Assembly (NCBI GenBank): GCA_023451825.1
Contig: JAEXYA010000003.1
Coordinates: forward strand, 1 to 64,000
Source of the DNA: Pseudomonadota bacterium
Lineage (GTDB): Bacteria > Pseudomonadota > Alphaproteobacteria > Rhizobiales > Xanthobacteraceae
Length of the DNA stretch: 64,000 bases
Direction of reading: 5' to 3'
Part shown: piece by piece, positions 25,368 through 32,922 of the stretch
How positions within the stretch are numbered: position 1 is the stretch's first letter
Layout of the letters: every line of letters starts with the position of its first letter
The notes under the pieces: generated by a model
What the model saw: only the letters and a program-made list of their open reading frames with translations
The model's database searches: none
What the model was told of the DNA's origin: nothing
Made by a program: the position numbers and the translations under genes

Positions 25368-26990
25368 ATGCAATTCCCTCCGTATACGACCGGACTGGTG
25401 TCAATCGCCAACGGTGATACGACCTTGACGTTCACGGGCGCCGTCATCAGCGACATCGTGGCCCGACGTGGTGACGTTATCTACGTCGGTAACGAAAATC
25501 CTGGTGTCGAGATACTTGAGCGTACCGATAACAGCCATTGCGAGATTGCGGTCCCCTGGTCCGGCGGCAGCAAGGTCAATGTGCCTTTCACCATCGTCCC
25601 GAATTTTCCGGCTCGTGTTGCCGGTGTGGAAGCCGCAGAAGATGTCACCCGACTGGTCGCTGCGCTGAACACGAATGGCCTGCCGTGGCTTGTTCCTACT
25701 GATCTCGCAGAGCCTGATCCCTCGTGGGGCGATGAAGAGCAAACCGCAATTCAGCCCGCCACCGGAAAGCAATGGCATAAGGAAGGCGGAGTGTGGGTCT
25801 ATGACGGCCTATTCAAAGCCTTCGGGACGCCGGCACCATATGACAACGCGAAGGCCTATTCCCTGAACGATGTCGCGACGCTCAACGGCTCGTCCTATGT
25901 GTGGGTTAACGCGACGCCTGGATCGGGGCATGCGCCGCCAAATGCGACCTATTGGGATGTGCTCGCCGCTCGCGGTGCCGTCGGGCCGGGGGCGACTGTC
26001 AGCGTCGGGACGGTGACGACCGGTGCGCCTGGCACTAGCGCTTCGGTTTCTAATTCCGGAACGAGCGCTGACGCCGTCTTCAACTTCACCATTCCCCGCG
26101 GCACGCCGGGCGCTGGCGACTTATCGTCTTCGAACAACTTGTCCGAACTGGCTAACAAGCGAGAAGCGAAGGACAATATTTCAGTTCGCGGCGCCAACAT
26201 CGCGTCCACAGCCACGCTGGACCTTGAATCAGCGACCGGCGACCTGGTTGATGTCACAGGCACGACGACGATCACCGCGATTACCCTCTCTGATGGTCAT
26301 GAGCGTACGGTCCGCTTCACCGGCGCACTCACGCTTACTCATGGGTCTTCGCTGGTTTTGCCCGGCGGGGCGAATATCACGACTGCCGCCGGCGCATTTG
26401 CGGTGTTCCGAGGCTATGCCTCGGGCGTCGTTCGATGCATCGACTACACCCCGGCGAAAGGAAACGTTGGATACGATCCGCAGGCGGCATCGGCGGCCGA
26501 CCAAGCGCAGGCGCGGTTGAACATTGGCGCGTCTGTCGGCATTCCGGACGTTATTATCGAAGACCAGAAGCCGAGCGGCACACACGGCGGCAACGCTTCT
26601 ACGGGAGCGAACACGCGTAACCTCAACACGTTTGTGCGCAATGTCGGATCTCTCGCTTCGCTTTCTTCTGATCAGTTTACGCTGCCGGCGGGCACCTACC
26701 TTATCGCTTGGTCAGCACCAGCATGGCGTATCGACCAGCATCAGTCGCTATTGCGCAATCTCACTGACGGTTTCTATCCTGGAATCGGCTCGAGCGAATA
26801 TGCGACATCAGCAGCCGACACTCCCGTCACACGTTCAGTCGGTTCGGTCGTGCTAACATTCGCTTCGACGAAGGTGTTTGCAATTCACCACATGGCTCTG
26901 ACCGCACGAGCGACCACGGGATTTGGCGTCGCCGGCAATTTTGGAACCGGTGAACGCTATACGCGCGTAGAGATCACGAAATTGAATTGA
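25368..26990 (+). CDS. Tail fibre protein
   Basis: The 540-aa protein has an N-terminal beta domain, a carbohydrate-binding-like segment (PYDNAKAYSLNDVATLNGSS, WVNATPGSGHAPP), a collagen-like or linker part (PGAPGT-type), the common fibre motif DLSSSNNLSELANKREAKDN, and a C-terminal receptor-type beta domain (SSDQFTLPAGTYLIAWSAPA) resembling C1q-like fibre tips. It probably binds host surface sugars. AGGGG precedes the ATG. It is the last virion gene before the lysis cassette. Confidence 0.85.
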   Translation: MQFPPYTTGLVSIANGDTTLTFTGAVISDIVARRGDVIYVGNENPGVEILERTDNSHCEIAVPWSGGSKVNVPFTIVPNFPARVAGVEAAEDVTRLVAALNTNGLPWLVPTDLAEPDPSWGDEEQTAIQPATGKQWHKEGGVWVYDGLFKAFGTPAPYDNAKAYSLNDVATLNGSSYVWVNATPGSGHAPPNATYWDVLAARGAVGPGATVSVGTVTTGAPGTSASVSNSGTSADAVFNFTIPRGTPGAGDLSSSNNLSELANKREAKDNISVRGANIASTATLDLESATGDLVDVTGTTTITAITLSDGHERTVRFTGALTLTHGSSLVLPGGANITTAAGAFAVFRGYASGVVRCIDYTPAKGNVGYDPQAASAADQAQARLNIGASVGIPDVIIEDQKPSGTHGGNASTGANTRNLNTFVRNVGSLASLSSDQFTLPAGTYLIAWSAPAWRIDQHQSLLRNLTDGFYPGIGSSEYATSAADTPVTRSVGSVVLTFASTKVFAIHHMALTARATTGFGVAGNFGTGERYTRVEITKLN

Positions 26991-27018
26991 TCCGCGTCGC
27001 CTCTTTATCCGCGCGCGC

Positions 27019-27117
27019 CTAGGCCAGCGCTGACAACAACATCAAGGTGCCGGACGCCGCGGCTGTGACGGCCGCGGCGACGCCGAGACCAATAAGCAGT
27101 TTTTCAAGAGTGCACAT
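27019..27117 (-). CDS. 32-aa membrane micro-protein in antisense to the lysis cassette
   Basis: On the minus strand an ATG at 27117 opens MCTLEKLLIGLGVAAAVTAA and ends SGTLMLLSALA, one membrane span with a short charged N-terminus. AAGGGGG lies just upstream of the ATG, a very strong ribosome site. It sits between the fibre gene and the endolysin and points the other way. It could be a pinholin, antiholin or regulator; function is unknown. Confidence 0.55.
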   Translation of the reverse strand: MCTLEKLLIGLGVAAAVTAAASGTLMLLSALA

Positions 27118-27222
27118 CGGTCCCCCTTCGGCCGGCTGACCCTACGCCAGCGGATTCCTTCCGCAAGAGTCCAAACCGCGAACCCGATCGGGCGCGGAGC
27201 AATTTCTCTGGAGACATGAAAA

Positions 27223-28611
27223 ATGACGCAGGCCATCACGGCGGCGCAGCTGAGATCTATTGCTGCGGCGGCTCCCGGAAGTGCGCCTCGGGCCGACCTG
27301 ATCTCCGCCATTGTCCGCGGGTGGCCGGCTGCCGTCGCCAAGGCCAAGCTGACAACCAGGCTGCGCGCTGCTCACTTCCTCGCCCAGATCATGACCGAGA
27401 CCGGCGGGCTGCGCATCCTGGAGGAGAGCGGCGCCTACAAGGCTCCGCGCATCATGGAAATCTTCGGCGTCGGCAAGCACAGCGCCAAGATCACCCAGGC
27501 TGAGGCGAAGCGCATCGCAGCGCTGCCGGTCGCGCAGCGCGGCCCGGTCCTATTCAACCGAGTCTATGGCGTCGGCAATCCGAAAAAGATGGCCGAATTC
27601 AACAACACTGGATCAAACGACGGTTGGCTTTACCGCGGCGGCGGCATGATGCAGGCGACCGGTAAGAGCAATTACGCGAAGATGGCAAAGAAGACCGGAC
27701 TGCCGTTGGTCGAGCAGCCTCAGCTTCTGCACCAGCCTGACAGCGCGTTCATGGCCGCCTATCTCGAATGGGCGCAGGATGGGCGCTGCAACGCCGCGGC
27801 CGATCGCGACGACGTCGTGACGGTGCGGAAGATCATCAATGGTGGCAGCAATGGGCTTGCTGAGTGCCGGAAGTATGCGGTCAAGGCGAAGGCGGTGCTG
27901 GCCGACTATGATGCCGTGCCGGTGGCGCCATTCGCCAATATCGGGCCCGAGGCGGAGCCTGCGCCAGAGCCCGACGAGGTGTCTGACGCGCCGGCGGCGC
28001 CAGAACCGCGCGCGGCGACAGCTGAATTTGACCCCGCGCTACTGTCCATCCAGACCGACCTGAAGGCCATGAATTACAGCCCAGGCATCCCGTCTGGGAA
28101 GTGGGGCGGCATGACCGCCGGCGCGCTGGCGGGCTTCATCAACGACCACAGCTCCGCCACCACGGCCCCGGCCTCTTATGACGACTTCGCGGTGATCCGG
28201 ACCGAGTTGCTCGAGGAAATCGCCGAAGCCAAGGCCGAGGGGTTCAAGCGCCCGGTGACCGAGGCGCGTGCCAGCGCGGATCCGAAGACGGTGGCTGAGG
28301 TGGCACCGGAATCGGTGCCGGTGAAGCGGGGGTTCTGGGCATCGATATGGTTCGCTGTCACCACGTTCTTCGCCTCGGTCTGGGACTGGATCAGCACCAA
28401 CGTCAGCGCGGCCTGGGACTTCTTCACCGATAACCGGGACAGCATCCCAACGGATAGTGGGTTTCTGCACACCGCGTGGAGTTACGTCACGGCCGTGCCG
28501 CCGATCGTATGGGGCCTGGCCCTGTGCGGCGTCTTCATCTTCCTGGCCGTCAACCTTCGCTCGGCCGGAAAGCAAATCACTGAATCCGTCAGCACGGGAG
28601 CGCGCCAATGA
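27223..28611 (+). CDS. Endolysin with GH19-like lysozyme domain and C-terminal membrane anchor
   Basis: The 462-aa protein has an N-terminal GH19 chitinase-like domain (residues about 1-215) with HFLAQIMTETGGLRILEE, where the Glu is the expected catalyst, and NTGSNDGWLYRGGGMMQATG. A Pro/Ala/Glu linker follows, then a peptidoglycan-binding-like segment (TDLKAMNYSPGIPSGKWGGM, residues about 275-310), a Glu-rich helix, an aromatic amphipathic part (GFWASIWFAVTTFFASVWDW), and a C-terminal membrane helix (VWGLALCGVFIFLAV). A membrane tail on a phage endolysin is unusual. The stop overlaps the Rz-like ATG. Confidence 0.85.
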   Translation: MTQAITAAQLRSIAAAAPGSAPRADLISAIVRGWPAAVAKAKLTTRLRAAHFLAQIMTETGGLRILEESGAYKAPRIMEIFGVGKHSAKITQAEAKRIAALPVAQRGPVLFNRVYGVGNPKKMAEFNNTGSNDGWLYRGGGMMQATGKSNYAKMAKKTGLPLVEQPQLLHQPDSAFMAAYLEWAQDGRCNAAADRDDVVTVRKIINGGSNGLAECRKYAVKAKAVLADYDAVPVAPFANIGPEAEPAPEPDEVSDAPAAPEPRAATAEFDPALLSIQTDLKAMNYSPGIPSGKWGGMTAGALAGFINDHSSATTAPASYDDFAVIRTELLEEIAEAKAEGFKRPVTEARASADPKTVAEVAPESVPVKRGFWASIWFAVTTFFASVWDWISTNVSAAWDFFTDNRDSIPTDSGFLHTAWSYVTAVPPIVWGLALCGVFIFLAVNLRSAGKQITESVSTGARQ

Positions 28612-28871
28612 TCATGACTGGCATCAAGGCCTTCAGTCTGCTCGGCGCCGGATGGCGCTGGGGCATTATCGGAACAGTGCTGGCGTCCGTCGTCGCGATC
28701 TATGGCGTCTGGCACTATAAGGTCTATCAGTCCGGCTATACGCGCGCGCTCGCGGACATCGCTGCGCAGGACGAGCGGGCCATCACGCAGGCTGAGACCA
28801 AGCGGGCAATTTTCAAACAGTGTCGCGCGGCTGGCAAGCGATGGGATCATGTTGAGGGGAGGTGCCTGTGA
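28608..28871 (+). CDS. Rz-like inner-membrane spanin, 87 aa
   Basis: It has an N-terminal membrane segment (WGIIGTVLASVVAIYGVWHY) followed by a helical, charged periplasmic part (SGYTRALADIAAQDERAITQ) and two Cys near the end. Size, topology and place after the endolysin fit an i-spanin. It overlaps the endolysin by 4 bases and the lipoprotein gene by one. Confidence 0.7.
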   Translation: MIMTGIKAFSLLGAGWRWGIIGTVLASVVAIYGVWHYKVYQSGYTRALADIAAQDERAITQAETKRAIFKQCRAAGKRWDHVEGRCL

Positions 28872-29314
28872 TGCGCATCCTCATGATCTTCATCGCCGCC
28901 GGTTTACTCGGCGGTTGCGCCGGGAAAGGACCGGCATCGGTCGTCGGTGGCGAATGTCGCATCTTCGAGCGCCCGGAATACGCCGTTCGCGGCGCCAAGC
29001 CGTACGATCAAGATTGGATCGATAGCCAGGTCGAGGGCGGTGTCGGCGGTTGCGGATGGAAGCGGCCAGCGGCACGGCCAGCGTCGATCGACGGCGCGCC
29101 GGCGGTCCGGCACGCGCCGCCTCCGGCAAAGAAGCCTAGCGCCTTCAATCGGTTCAAGGATCGGATCGTCTGGCCGAAGCCGGCTCCAGTCGCATCAGGC
29201 GTGGTGGCGCCGTCCGTCGATCCCGCCAAACCGGCGCCGCCGCCACCTCCGCCGCGTGACCGTGTTGACGAACTGCTGCGGCCGTCTGAGCCGCGGGTGG
29301 TGTATCCGCGATGA
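28871..29314 (+). CDS. Rz1-like proline-rich lipoprotein (o-spanin candidate)
   Basis: MRILMIFIAAGLLGGCAGKG is a lipoprotein signal with LGGC lipobox. The mature part is Pro-rich (DPAKPAPPPPPPRDRVDELL), as in Rz1 proteins that join the outer membrane to Rz during host lysis. With about 130 mature residues it is longer than classical Rz1. The gene follows the Rz-like gene with a TGATG overlap. A GTG at 28862 is an alternative start. Confidence 0.68.
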   Translation: MRILMIFIAAGLLGGCAGKGPASVVGGECRIFERPEYAVRGAKPYDQDWIDSQVEGGVGGCGWKRPAARPASIDGAPAVRHAPPPAKKPSAFNRFKDRIVWPKPAPVASGVVAPSVDPAKPAPPPPPPRDRVDELLRPSEPRVVYPR

Positions 29315-29326
29315 GAAGGGACTGCC

Positions 29327-29713
29327 ATGCCGGGTCACACGCCAGTCGATATGACCGCGGCGCAGCTCGCTGCTTTGACAATGCTCACAGAGCAACGAGG
29401 TCTCAACCTCCTGCAGCTCGCCGACATCATCGGAGATATGACGCCTCGTGGCCTCGAATTCCTGCGACGGCTCGGCGATCCATCACATGACGACCTCACC
29501 GAGTTTCTGCTCCATGCGGAGCCGGAGACCCTGAAGTTCCTTGGCGATCTCCGCGACGAGGAGGTTGCGACTTTGAAGGATGGAATCCGCTTGGTCGTTG
29601 CGGTCCAGCTTCTGGGCCGGGTCGGAAAGTGGAGCGTGGTGACGCTATTCGGGGCGCTGGTGGGCTCAATTCTCATCTGGGAAAAGGTGACGACATGGCT
29701 CAAGGCACGGTGA
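29327..29713 (+). CDS. Hypothetical protein with C-terminal membrane anchor, 128 aa
   Basis: The helical N-terminal part (AAQLAALTMLTEQRGLNLLQ and FLRRLGDPSHDDLTEFLLHA) is followed by one C-terminal membrane helix (VVTLFGALVGSILIWEKV). Position in the lysis cassette suggests a holin accessory, antiholin or superinfection protein. GAGAAGGG precedes the ATG. The last 19 bases overlap the next gene. Confidence 0.6.
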   Translation: MPGHTPVDMTAAQLAALTMLTEQRGLNLLQLADIIGDMTPRGLEFLRRLGDPSHDDLTEFLLHAEPETLKFLGDLRDEEVATLKDGIRLVVAVQLLGRVGKWSVVTLFGALVGSILIWEKVTTWLKAR

Positions 29714-30144
29714 CTTACCGGCTCGTGTTCTTCTTCGCGATTCTGTTCTCAGCCGTCATCGGCGGCGGAGCCGGGGTCTGGATCATTGATCGGGAATTAC
29801 CGACCGTGATCATATCGGCCGAGCCGGTGGCTCCGGTGGTTGTTGCCGGGGGCGAGCTGCGCATCGACTACGTGGTTCGCCGACACCGATCCTGTGCCGT
29901 CTCAGTCGATCGGTTCATCATCGACAAATTCAATACGCGCTACGAGCTCGACGACCTCAATGTGAACGCCGGCCTGCCGTTGGGAGAGGACCGGTTCGTC
30001 CAGCCGGTGAGGGTGCCGCAGGGCGTCGAGCCCGGTCCCGCCAAGTATCGCACCGCATCGACGTACAGCTGCAATCCTCTGCAGAAGATACTGCCAATCA
30101 CCGGCGGCACGCGCGACATCGCCTTCGTCGTCAAAGCGCCCTAG
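29695..30144 (+). CDS. Membrane-anchored hypothetical protein, 149 aa
   Basis: One N-terminal membrane segment (LVFFFAILFSAVIGGGAGVW) precedes a beta-rich extracytoplasmic domain with GELRIDYVVRRHRSCAVSVD and a second Cys (TYSCNPLQ), which could form a disulfide. I recall similar proteins next to phage lysis genes in rhizobia, without known function. ATG 29695 is preceded by AAGGTGA and lies inside the preceding gene. Confidence 0.62.
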   Translation: MAQGTVTYRLVFFFAILFSAVIGGGAGVWIIDRELPTVIISAEPVAPVVVAGGELRIDYVVRRHRSCAVSVDRFIIDKFNTRYELDDLNVNAGLPLGEDRFVQPVRVPQGVEPGPAKYRTASTYSCNPLQKILPITGGTRDIAFVVKAP

Positions 30145-30160
30145 CCACCCCAAGGATATC

Positions 30161-30562
30161 ATGACCCGCATCACCGCTCTCGCGGCAGCTTTGCTGTGCG
30201 CGCTTCTCGCCATGCCTGCGTGCGCTCAGGATATATTCGCCGGAATCCGTTCGATCGACGTCACGATGCATCGAGTCGAGACCTGCCTCGCAAGCCAGTA
30301 CGGTGTCGGCGATCGGTACAACGGTCGGCGCACTGCGTCGAGCTCAATCTTCAACACCTGGGCGACCAGCCCATACACTCTGGCGCACAAGACGCGGCCA
30401 TTCGGCTCGATGGTGACGGTGACGAATCTGTCCAATGGCAAGTCGATCCGGGCCATGGTCACGGATCGCGGGCCGCACGTTCGGGGCCGGTGCGTGGATC
30501 TCGGCCGGGCTGGCGCCAATGCGCTCGGCATGGGTGGCCTCGCGCGCGTCACTGTGGAATAG
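30161..30562 (+). CDS. Secreted RlpA-like double-psi beta-barrel protein
   Basis: The 133-aa protein has a signal peptide (ALAAALLCALLAMPACAQ) and an RlpA-like domain with YNGRRTASSSIFN, TLAHKTRPFGSMVTVTNLSN and AMVTDRGPHVRGRCVDLGRA. The His in LAHK and the Asp in VTDRGP match the residues used by RlpA lytic transglycosylases, which cut denuded glycan strands. It ends the lysis cassette and may be an extra cell-wall enzyme of the phage. AAGGAT precedes the ATG. Confidence 0.78.
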   Translation: MTRITALAAALLCALLAMPACAQDIFAGIRSIDVTMHRVETCLASQYGVGDRYNGRRTASSSIFNTWATSPYTLAHKTRPFGSMVTVTNLSNGKSIRAMVTDRGPHVRGRCVDLGRAGANALGMGGLARVTVE

Positions 30563-30650
30563 ACCAAAAGGCCCGGTTGACCGGGCGGCCACAGCCCTGC
30601 AGCCTCTCGCCCATGAGATGGAATCGGGCTGGGTCCGACAATCGCATCTG

Positions 30651-30684
30651 AAAGCCGTCCGGTGTCGCGCCCGGGCGGCTTTTT
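30651..30684 (+). terminator. Rho-independent terminator after the lysis cassette
   Basis: AAAGCCGTCCGG and CCGGGCGGCTTT form a 12-bp stem with one G-T pair and an 8-base loop, with TTTTT overlapping the end. It closes the late operon. Confidence 0.82.
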
Positions 30685-30795
30685 GCGTTGTGGTGCTGCT
30701 GCGCCCTGAGTGGACATGTTGCGCGAAAGTTGATGCGACTAAAGTTTGTATTTTGATACCGTACAACCGCATATAGTGTCGGTCATTGGCCTTTT

Positions 30796-31086
30796 GTGAG
30801 TATTTTAGTGGCGTCGAGTTTTGATCTACGCGGTTGGGCCGAAGCCACGCTAATCCGTTCCGGAGCGGCGCGACGGTGTCCAAAGCACGATCTGCTTCAT
30901 GCCGCATCGACTCTCGAGGCTGCCCATAAAGCGGTAGCCGTAGCGCGTCTCAACCGTCTTCCAGGCATTACAGCTGATGGTGCCGAACTAGCTGTTCTCG
31001 AAGTGTACGTAAATCTGCCCGATCACTGCCCTCGGTGTTCCGGCGCGGCTCGTCCCCGGCCAGTTGATGCCGGAGGTGTTGGCTAG
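30796..31086 (+). CDS. Hypothetical protein, 96 aa
   Basis: A GTG start opens a frame with CPKHDLLHAASTLEAAHKAV and AELAVLEVYVNLPDHCPRC. The composition is protein-like in the middle, with a possible Cys/His metal site (CPKH...CPRC). The start region and the Pro-rich end are less convincing. It overlaps the end of the convergent XRE gene by 4 bases. No function is suggested. Confidence 0.4.
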   Translation: MSILVASSFDLRGWAEATLIRSGAARRCPKHDLLHAASTLEAAHKAVAVARLNRLPGITADGAELAVLEVYVNLPDHCPRCSGAARPRPVDAGGVG

Positions 31087-31427
31087 AAGGTCTTGCGAGA
31101 GATCGATACTCGATACCCCTTGGCTTGAATTGCTTTAAGGAGGTCTTCGAGAGAGTGATCGCTAAGACGGTTCAGCGCTTCCGTTTGCGCGAAGCTCTCA
31201 ATCACCTCTTGCTCGCCGGTTAGCTCCGAGATCGGCACATTGAAATGGATTGCGATCTTTTCGATTATCGGCCGACGCGGCTCGGTACCATTTTTCTCCC
31301 ATTGCCACACGGCCGCGGGCGTTACCTCGGTCAGTCGCGCCAAGTCGGAGGCAGTTAAAGAATTTTTTGTGCGGAGGGCTTTGATTCGTTTGCCAAACTC
31401 GCCCCGTCTTTTGCTTGCGTTGATCAC
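31083..31427 (-). CDS. XRE-family helix-turn-helix regulator, 114 aa
   Basis: Residues 10-68 form a Cro/CI-type HTH: GEFGKRIKALRTKNSLTASD, LARLTEVTPAAVWQWEKNGT and IEKIAIHFNVPISEL. The C-terminal 45 residues are helical and have no peptidase motif, so this is not a classical LexA-like CI repressor. It is the only clear phage-type regulator next to the late block, but whether it controls the phage is unknown. Confidence 0.82.
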   Translation of the reverse strand: MINASKRRGEFGKRIKALRTKNSLTASDLARLTEVTPAAVWQWEKNGTEPRRPIIEKIAIHFNVPISELTGEQEVIESFAQTEALNRLSDHSLEDLLKAIQAKGYRVSISRKTF

Positions 31428-31576
31428 TACGGTCTCTTGCTATGTCCCCAGAGCGCGTACTCGCGGAATCGCTGTAAGTCGATACGCTAGCAGACATACA
31501 AATCTGGATTAAGTTGGGCTGAACCTTCAGCGCGAAGGCCTTGCTCGCCGAAGGCGCCGTTTGCTAAATCGCGACG

Positions 31577-31795
31577 ATGGCAATGAAACTAACCATGCGA
31601 TCGCGCCGGAAATGGACGGACGCCGACCATGAGAAGATGGTTTCACTTCTCAAGCAAGGACAGTCCATCGAGAAAGTCGCCAAGACGCTTAGGCGTAGCG
31701 TGGCCGCAGTTCGCTTGCAGGCGACGTTGCAGGGCGTGTCGGCCGCGGCTAATTTGACCCTGAGAGAGAGGCGCAATCGGGTATGCGCGCGGTAA
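31577..31795 (+). CDS. Small Myb/SANT-like DNA-binding protein, 72 aa
   Basis: RSRRKWTDADHEKMVSLLKQ and KTLRRSVAAVRLQA show the same W-T-x-A-D...L...RS-x-x-AV pattern as the C-terminal half of the protein at 1572-1889. It has no Lys-rich tail. It starts at ATG 31577 or 31583. Divergent from the XRE gene and convergent with the small operon that ends at 31801. Confidence 0.65.
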   Translation: MAMKLTMRSRRKWTDADHEKMVSLLKQGQSIEKVAKTLRRSVAAVRLQATLQGVSAAANLTLRERRNRVCAR

Positions 31796-31800
31796 CAGCG

Positions 31801-32031
31801 TCAGTCCGCAGTTGGCAAGCGTCGCATAGTGAATTCGATCTGGCCGTCATCGAGCTTTCTCCAGAACTCGACCGTGGTCGAATAGCCGCCTGCGGGGTAG
31901 CGCTGAAGTATCTCACGGGCTTTGGCGCGCGCCTGATCGCGTGGCATGGTGAACGTCTCGCGGACAAATCCATCACCGGTGAGCCGTCCGTGCCGAGCCG
32001 CCATTCGATCAGCCAGCCGTCGCGGCGTCAT
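31801..32031 (-). CDS. Small conserved protein, 76 aa (cassette copy 1)
   Basis: MTPRRLADRMAARHGRLTGD is followed by FVRETFTMPRDQARAKAREI and YSTTVEFWRKLDDGQIEFTM. A close paralogue lies at 37637-37861, with near identity over the last 60 residues, which argues for a selected protein. ATG 32031 overlaps the stop of the 39-aa membrane gene (ATGA). It is the last gene of a five-gene minus-strand operon. Function unknown. Confidence 0.72.
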   Translation of the reverse strand: MTPRRLADRMAARHGRLTGDGFVRETFTMPRDQARAKAREILQRYPAGGYSTTVEFWRKLDDGQIEFTMRRLPTAD

Positions 32032-32147
32032 TTCAGCAGCCTCAGTGCAATCATGAAAGAGCCGAAGGTGCCGCCAGCGACAGCCAGCGTCGCCAGTATC
32101 GCGATCAGCAGCCGCCACCATTGGAAAGGTCCGACATGCTCGCTCAT
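32028..32147 (-). CDS. 39-aa single-span membrane protein
   Basis: MSEHVGPFQWWRLLIAILAT with LAVAGGTFGSFMIALRLLK forms one membrane helix with a charged C-terminal end. It overlaps the upstream and downstream genes by 4 bases each (ATGA twice), which strongly supports real translation. The paralogous cassette at 37.6-38.2 kb lacks this gene. Confidence 0.68.
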   Translation of the reverse strand: MSEHVGPFQWWRLLIAILATLAVAGGTFGSFMIALRLLK

Positions 32148-32512
32148 CGGTCCCGCGCCAGCTGACGGCGCCCCCAATGCGGGTCTTTCCGGCTGGGATC
32201 ATAGACCGGCTCTTGCGGATGAAGGGCTTTCATAAGTCCGACTTGCGCATGCATTAGCGGGCCTCGTTTTTCGGCTGCCAGCATCAGAGCCTCGATCGCT
32301 GCTTGCCACTTCGCGCTCATCGCTTCAGCCTTGGGCAATTTCTGCACGAGTACGCCCGCATCCCGGAGGGTCATCAGCGGCTTGGCGCCAGGCACAGGGA
32401 TGGGGGTCGGCAATAGGCTATCCCACGACATACGCAATAACTCCGCACGCAACGCTACCCGCTCAATATGGGGTGCCGGCGCGGTTCCGGGAGTCCAGCC
32501 AGAGCTCAGCAT
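32144..32512 (-). CDS. Conserved hypothetical protein, 122 aa (cassette copy 1)
   Basis: The core is LMTLRDAGVLVQKLPKAEAM, AAIEALMLAAEKRGPLMHAQ and ALHPQEPVYDPSRKDPHW. An ATG at 32431 (MSWDSLLPTPIP) is an alternative start; the longer start overlaps the previous gene by 7 bases. A paralogue at 37858-38144 carries a stop and a frameshift. I know such proteins only as hypothetical genes of rhizobial prophages. Confidence 0.65.
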   Translation of the reverse strand: MLSSGWTPGTAPAPHIERVALRAELLRMSWDSLLPTPIPVPGAKPLMTLRDAGVLVQKLPKAEAMSAKWQAAIEALMLAAEKRGPLMHAQVGLMKALHPQEPVYDPSRKDPHWGRRQLARDR

Positions 32513-32922
32513 CGAGCCCTGATGTGGTCGATGTGGGCCCTGACAGCTTCATGGCTCTCGGGGGCAAACATCGCGCCGCAGCGGCACCGGATCTCGTCGT
32601 TGACCATCTGCGACCGATAGCCGGCATCCCAGAGCGCATATTTCCACTCAGTCGATTCCTGCTGCCGGCGCATTTCGTCTAGCTGCTGCTCAGAGGCTCC
32701 CCATTTCGCTTTAAGCGAGGCCATGGCGTCCTCTTGGGTGGCGTCTTTCCCTGTGCCGCCCGGGCCTGACCACTGCCAGACTACGCGGTGGTTTGCGCCG
32801 GTCTGCTTGGAGATGTGGCCAACCTGCAGGCGATAGCCATCCGGCTGTGGCATAATGACGAGGTATTCGTCGGGCGACGATTTGACGACGACGTTTCGCT
32901 GCAGCAACAGGTTGGGTGTCAT
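32506..32922 (-). CDS. Hypothetical protein, 138 aa, with C-terminal Cys/His cluster
   Basis: The N-terminal half is beta-rich (VVVKSSPDEYLVIMPQPDGY). Residues 85-110 are helical, and the end IRCRCGAMFAPESHEAVRAH with HIDHIRARC resembles a C2H2 or zinc-knuckle module. It overlaps its neighbours by 4 and 7 bases, so it is the second gene of a tight operon. No function is known to me. Confidence 0.65.
   Translation of the reverse strand: MTPNLLLQRNVVVKSSPDEYLVIMPQPDGYRLQVGHISKQTGANHRVVWQWSGPGGTGKDATQEDAMASLKAKWGASEQQLDEMRRQQESTEWKYALWDAGYRSQMVNDEIRCRCGAMFAPESHEAVRAHIDHIRARC

Larger units (their letters stand above)
1936..30682. mobile_element. HK97-type siphovirus late-gene block (prophage or remnant)
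   Basis: Packaging, capsid, connector, tail and lysis genes lie almost all on the plus strand in canonical siphovirus order, with many ATGA, GTGA and TGATG overlaps and no obvious disruption of a structural gene. A terminator at 30651-30682 closes the block. No tyrosine or serine recombinase, transposase, excisionase, replication protein or clear att repeat was found in the window. The true ends are unknown; the accessory zone to about 42.4 kb may belong to the same insertion. Confidence 0.9.

Noticed and set aside
1936..30682. Gene transfer agent of the RcGTA type
   Set aside because: The block is about twice the size of RcGTA clusters and has HNH, TerS and a probable cos region, which RcGTA-like clusters lack. 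A domesticated particle is still possible, but not of the known type.
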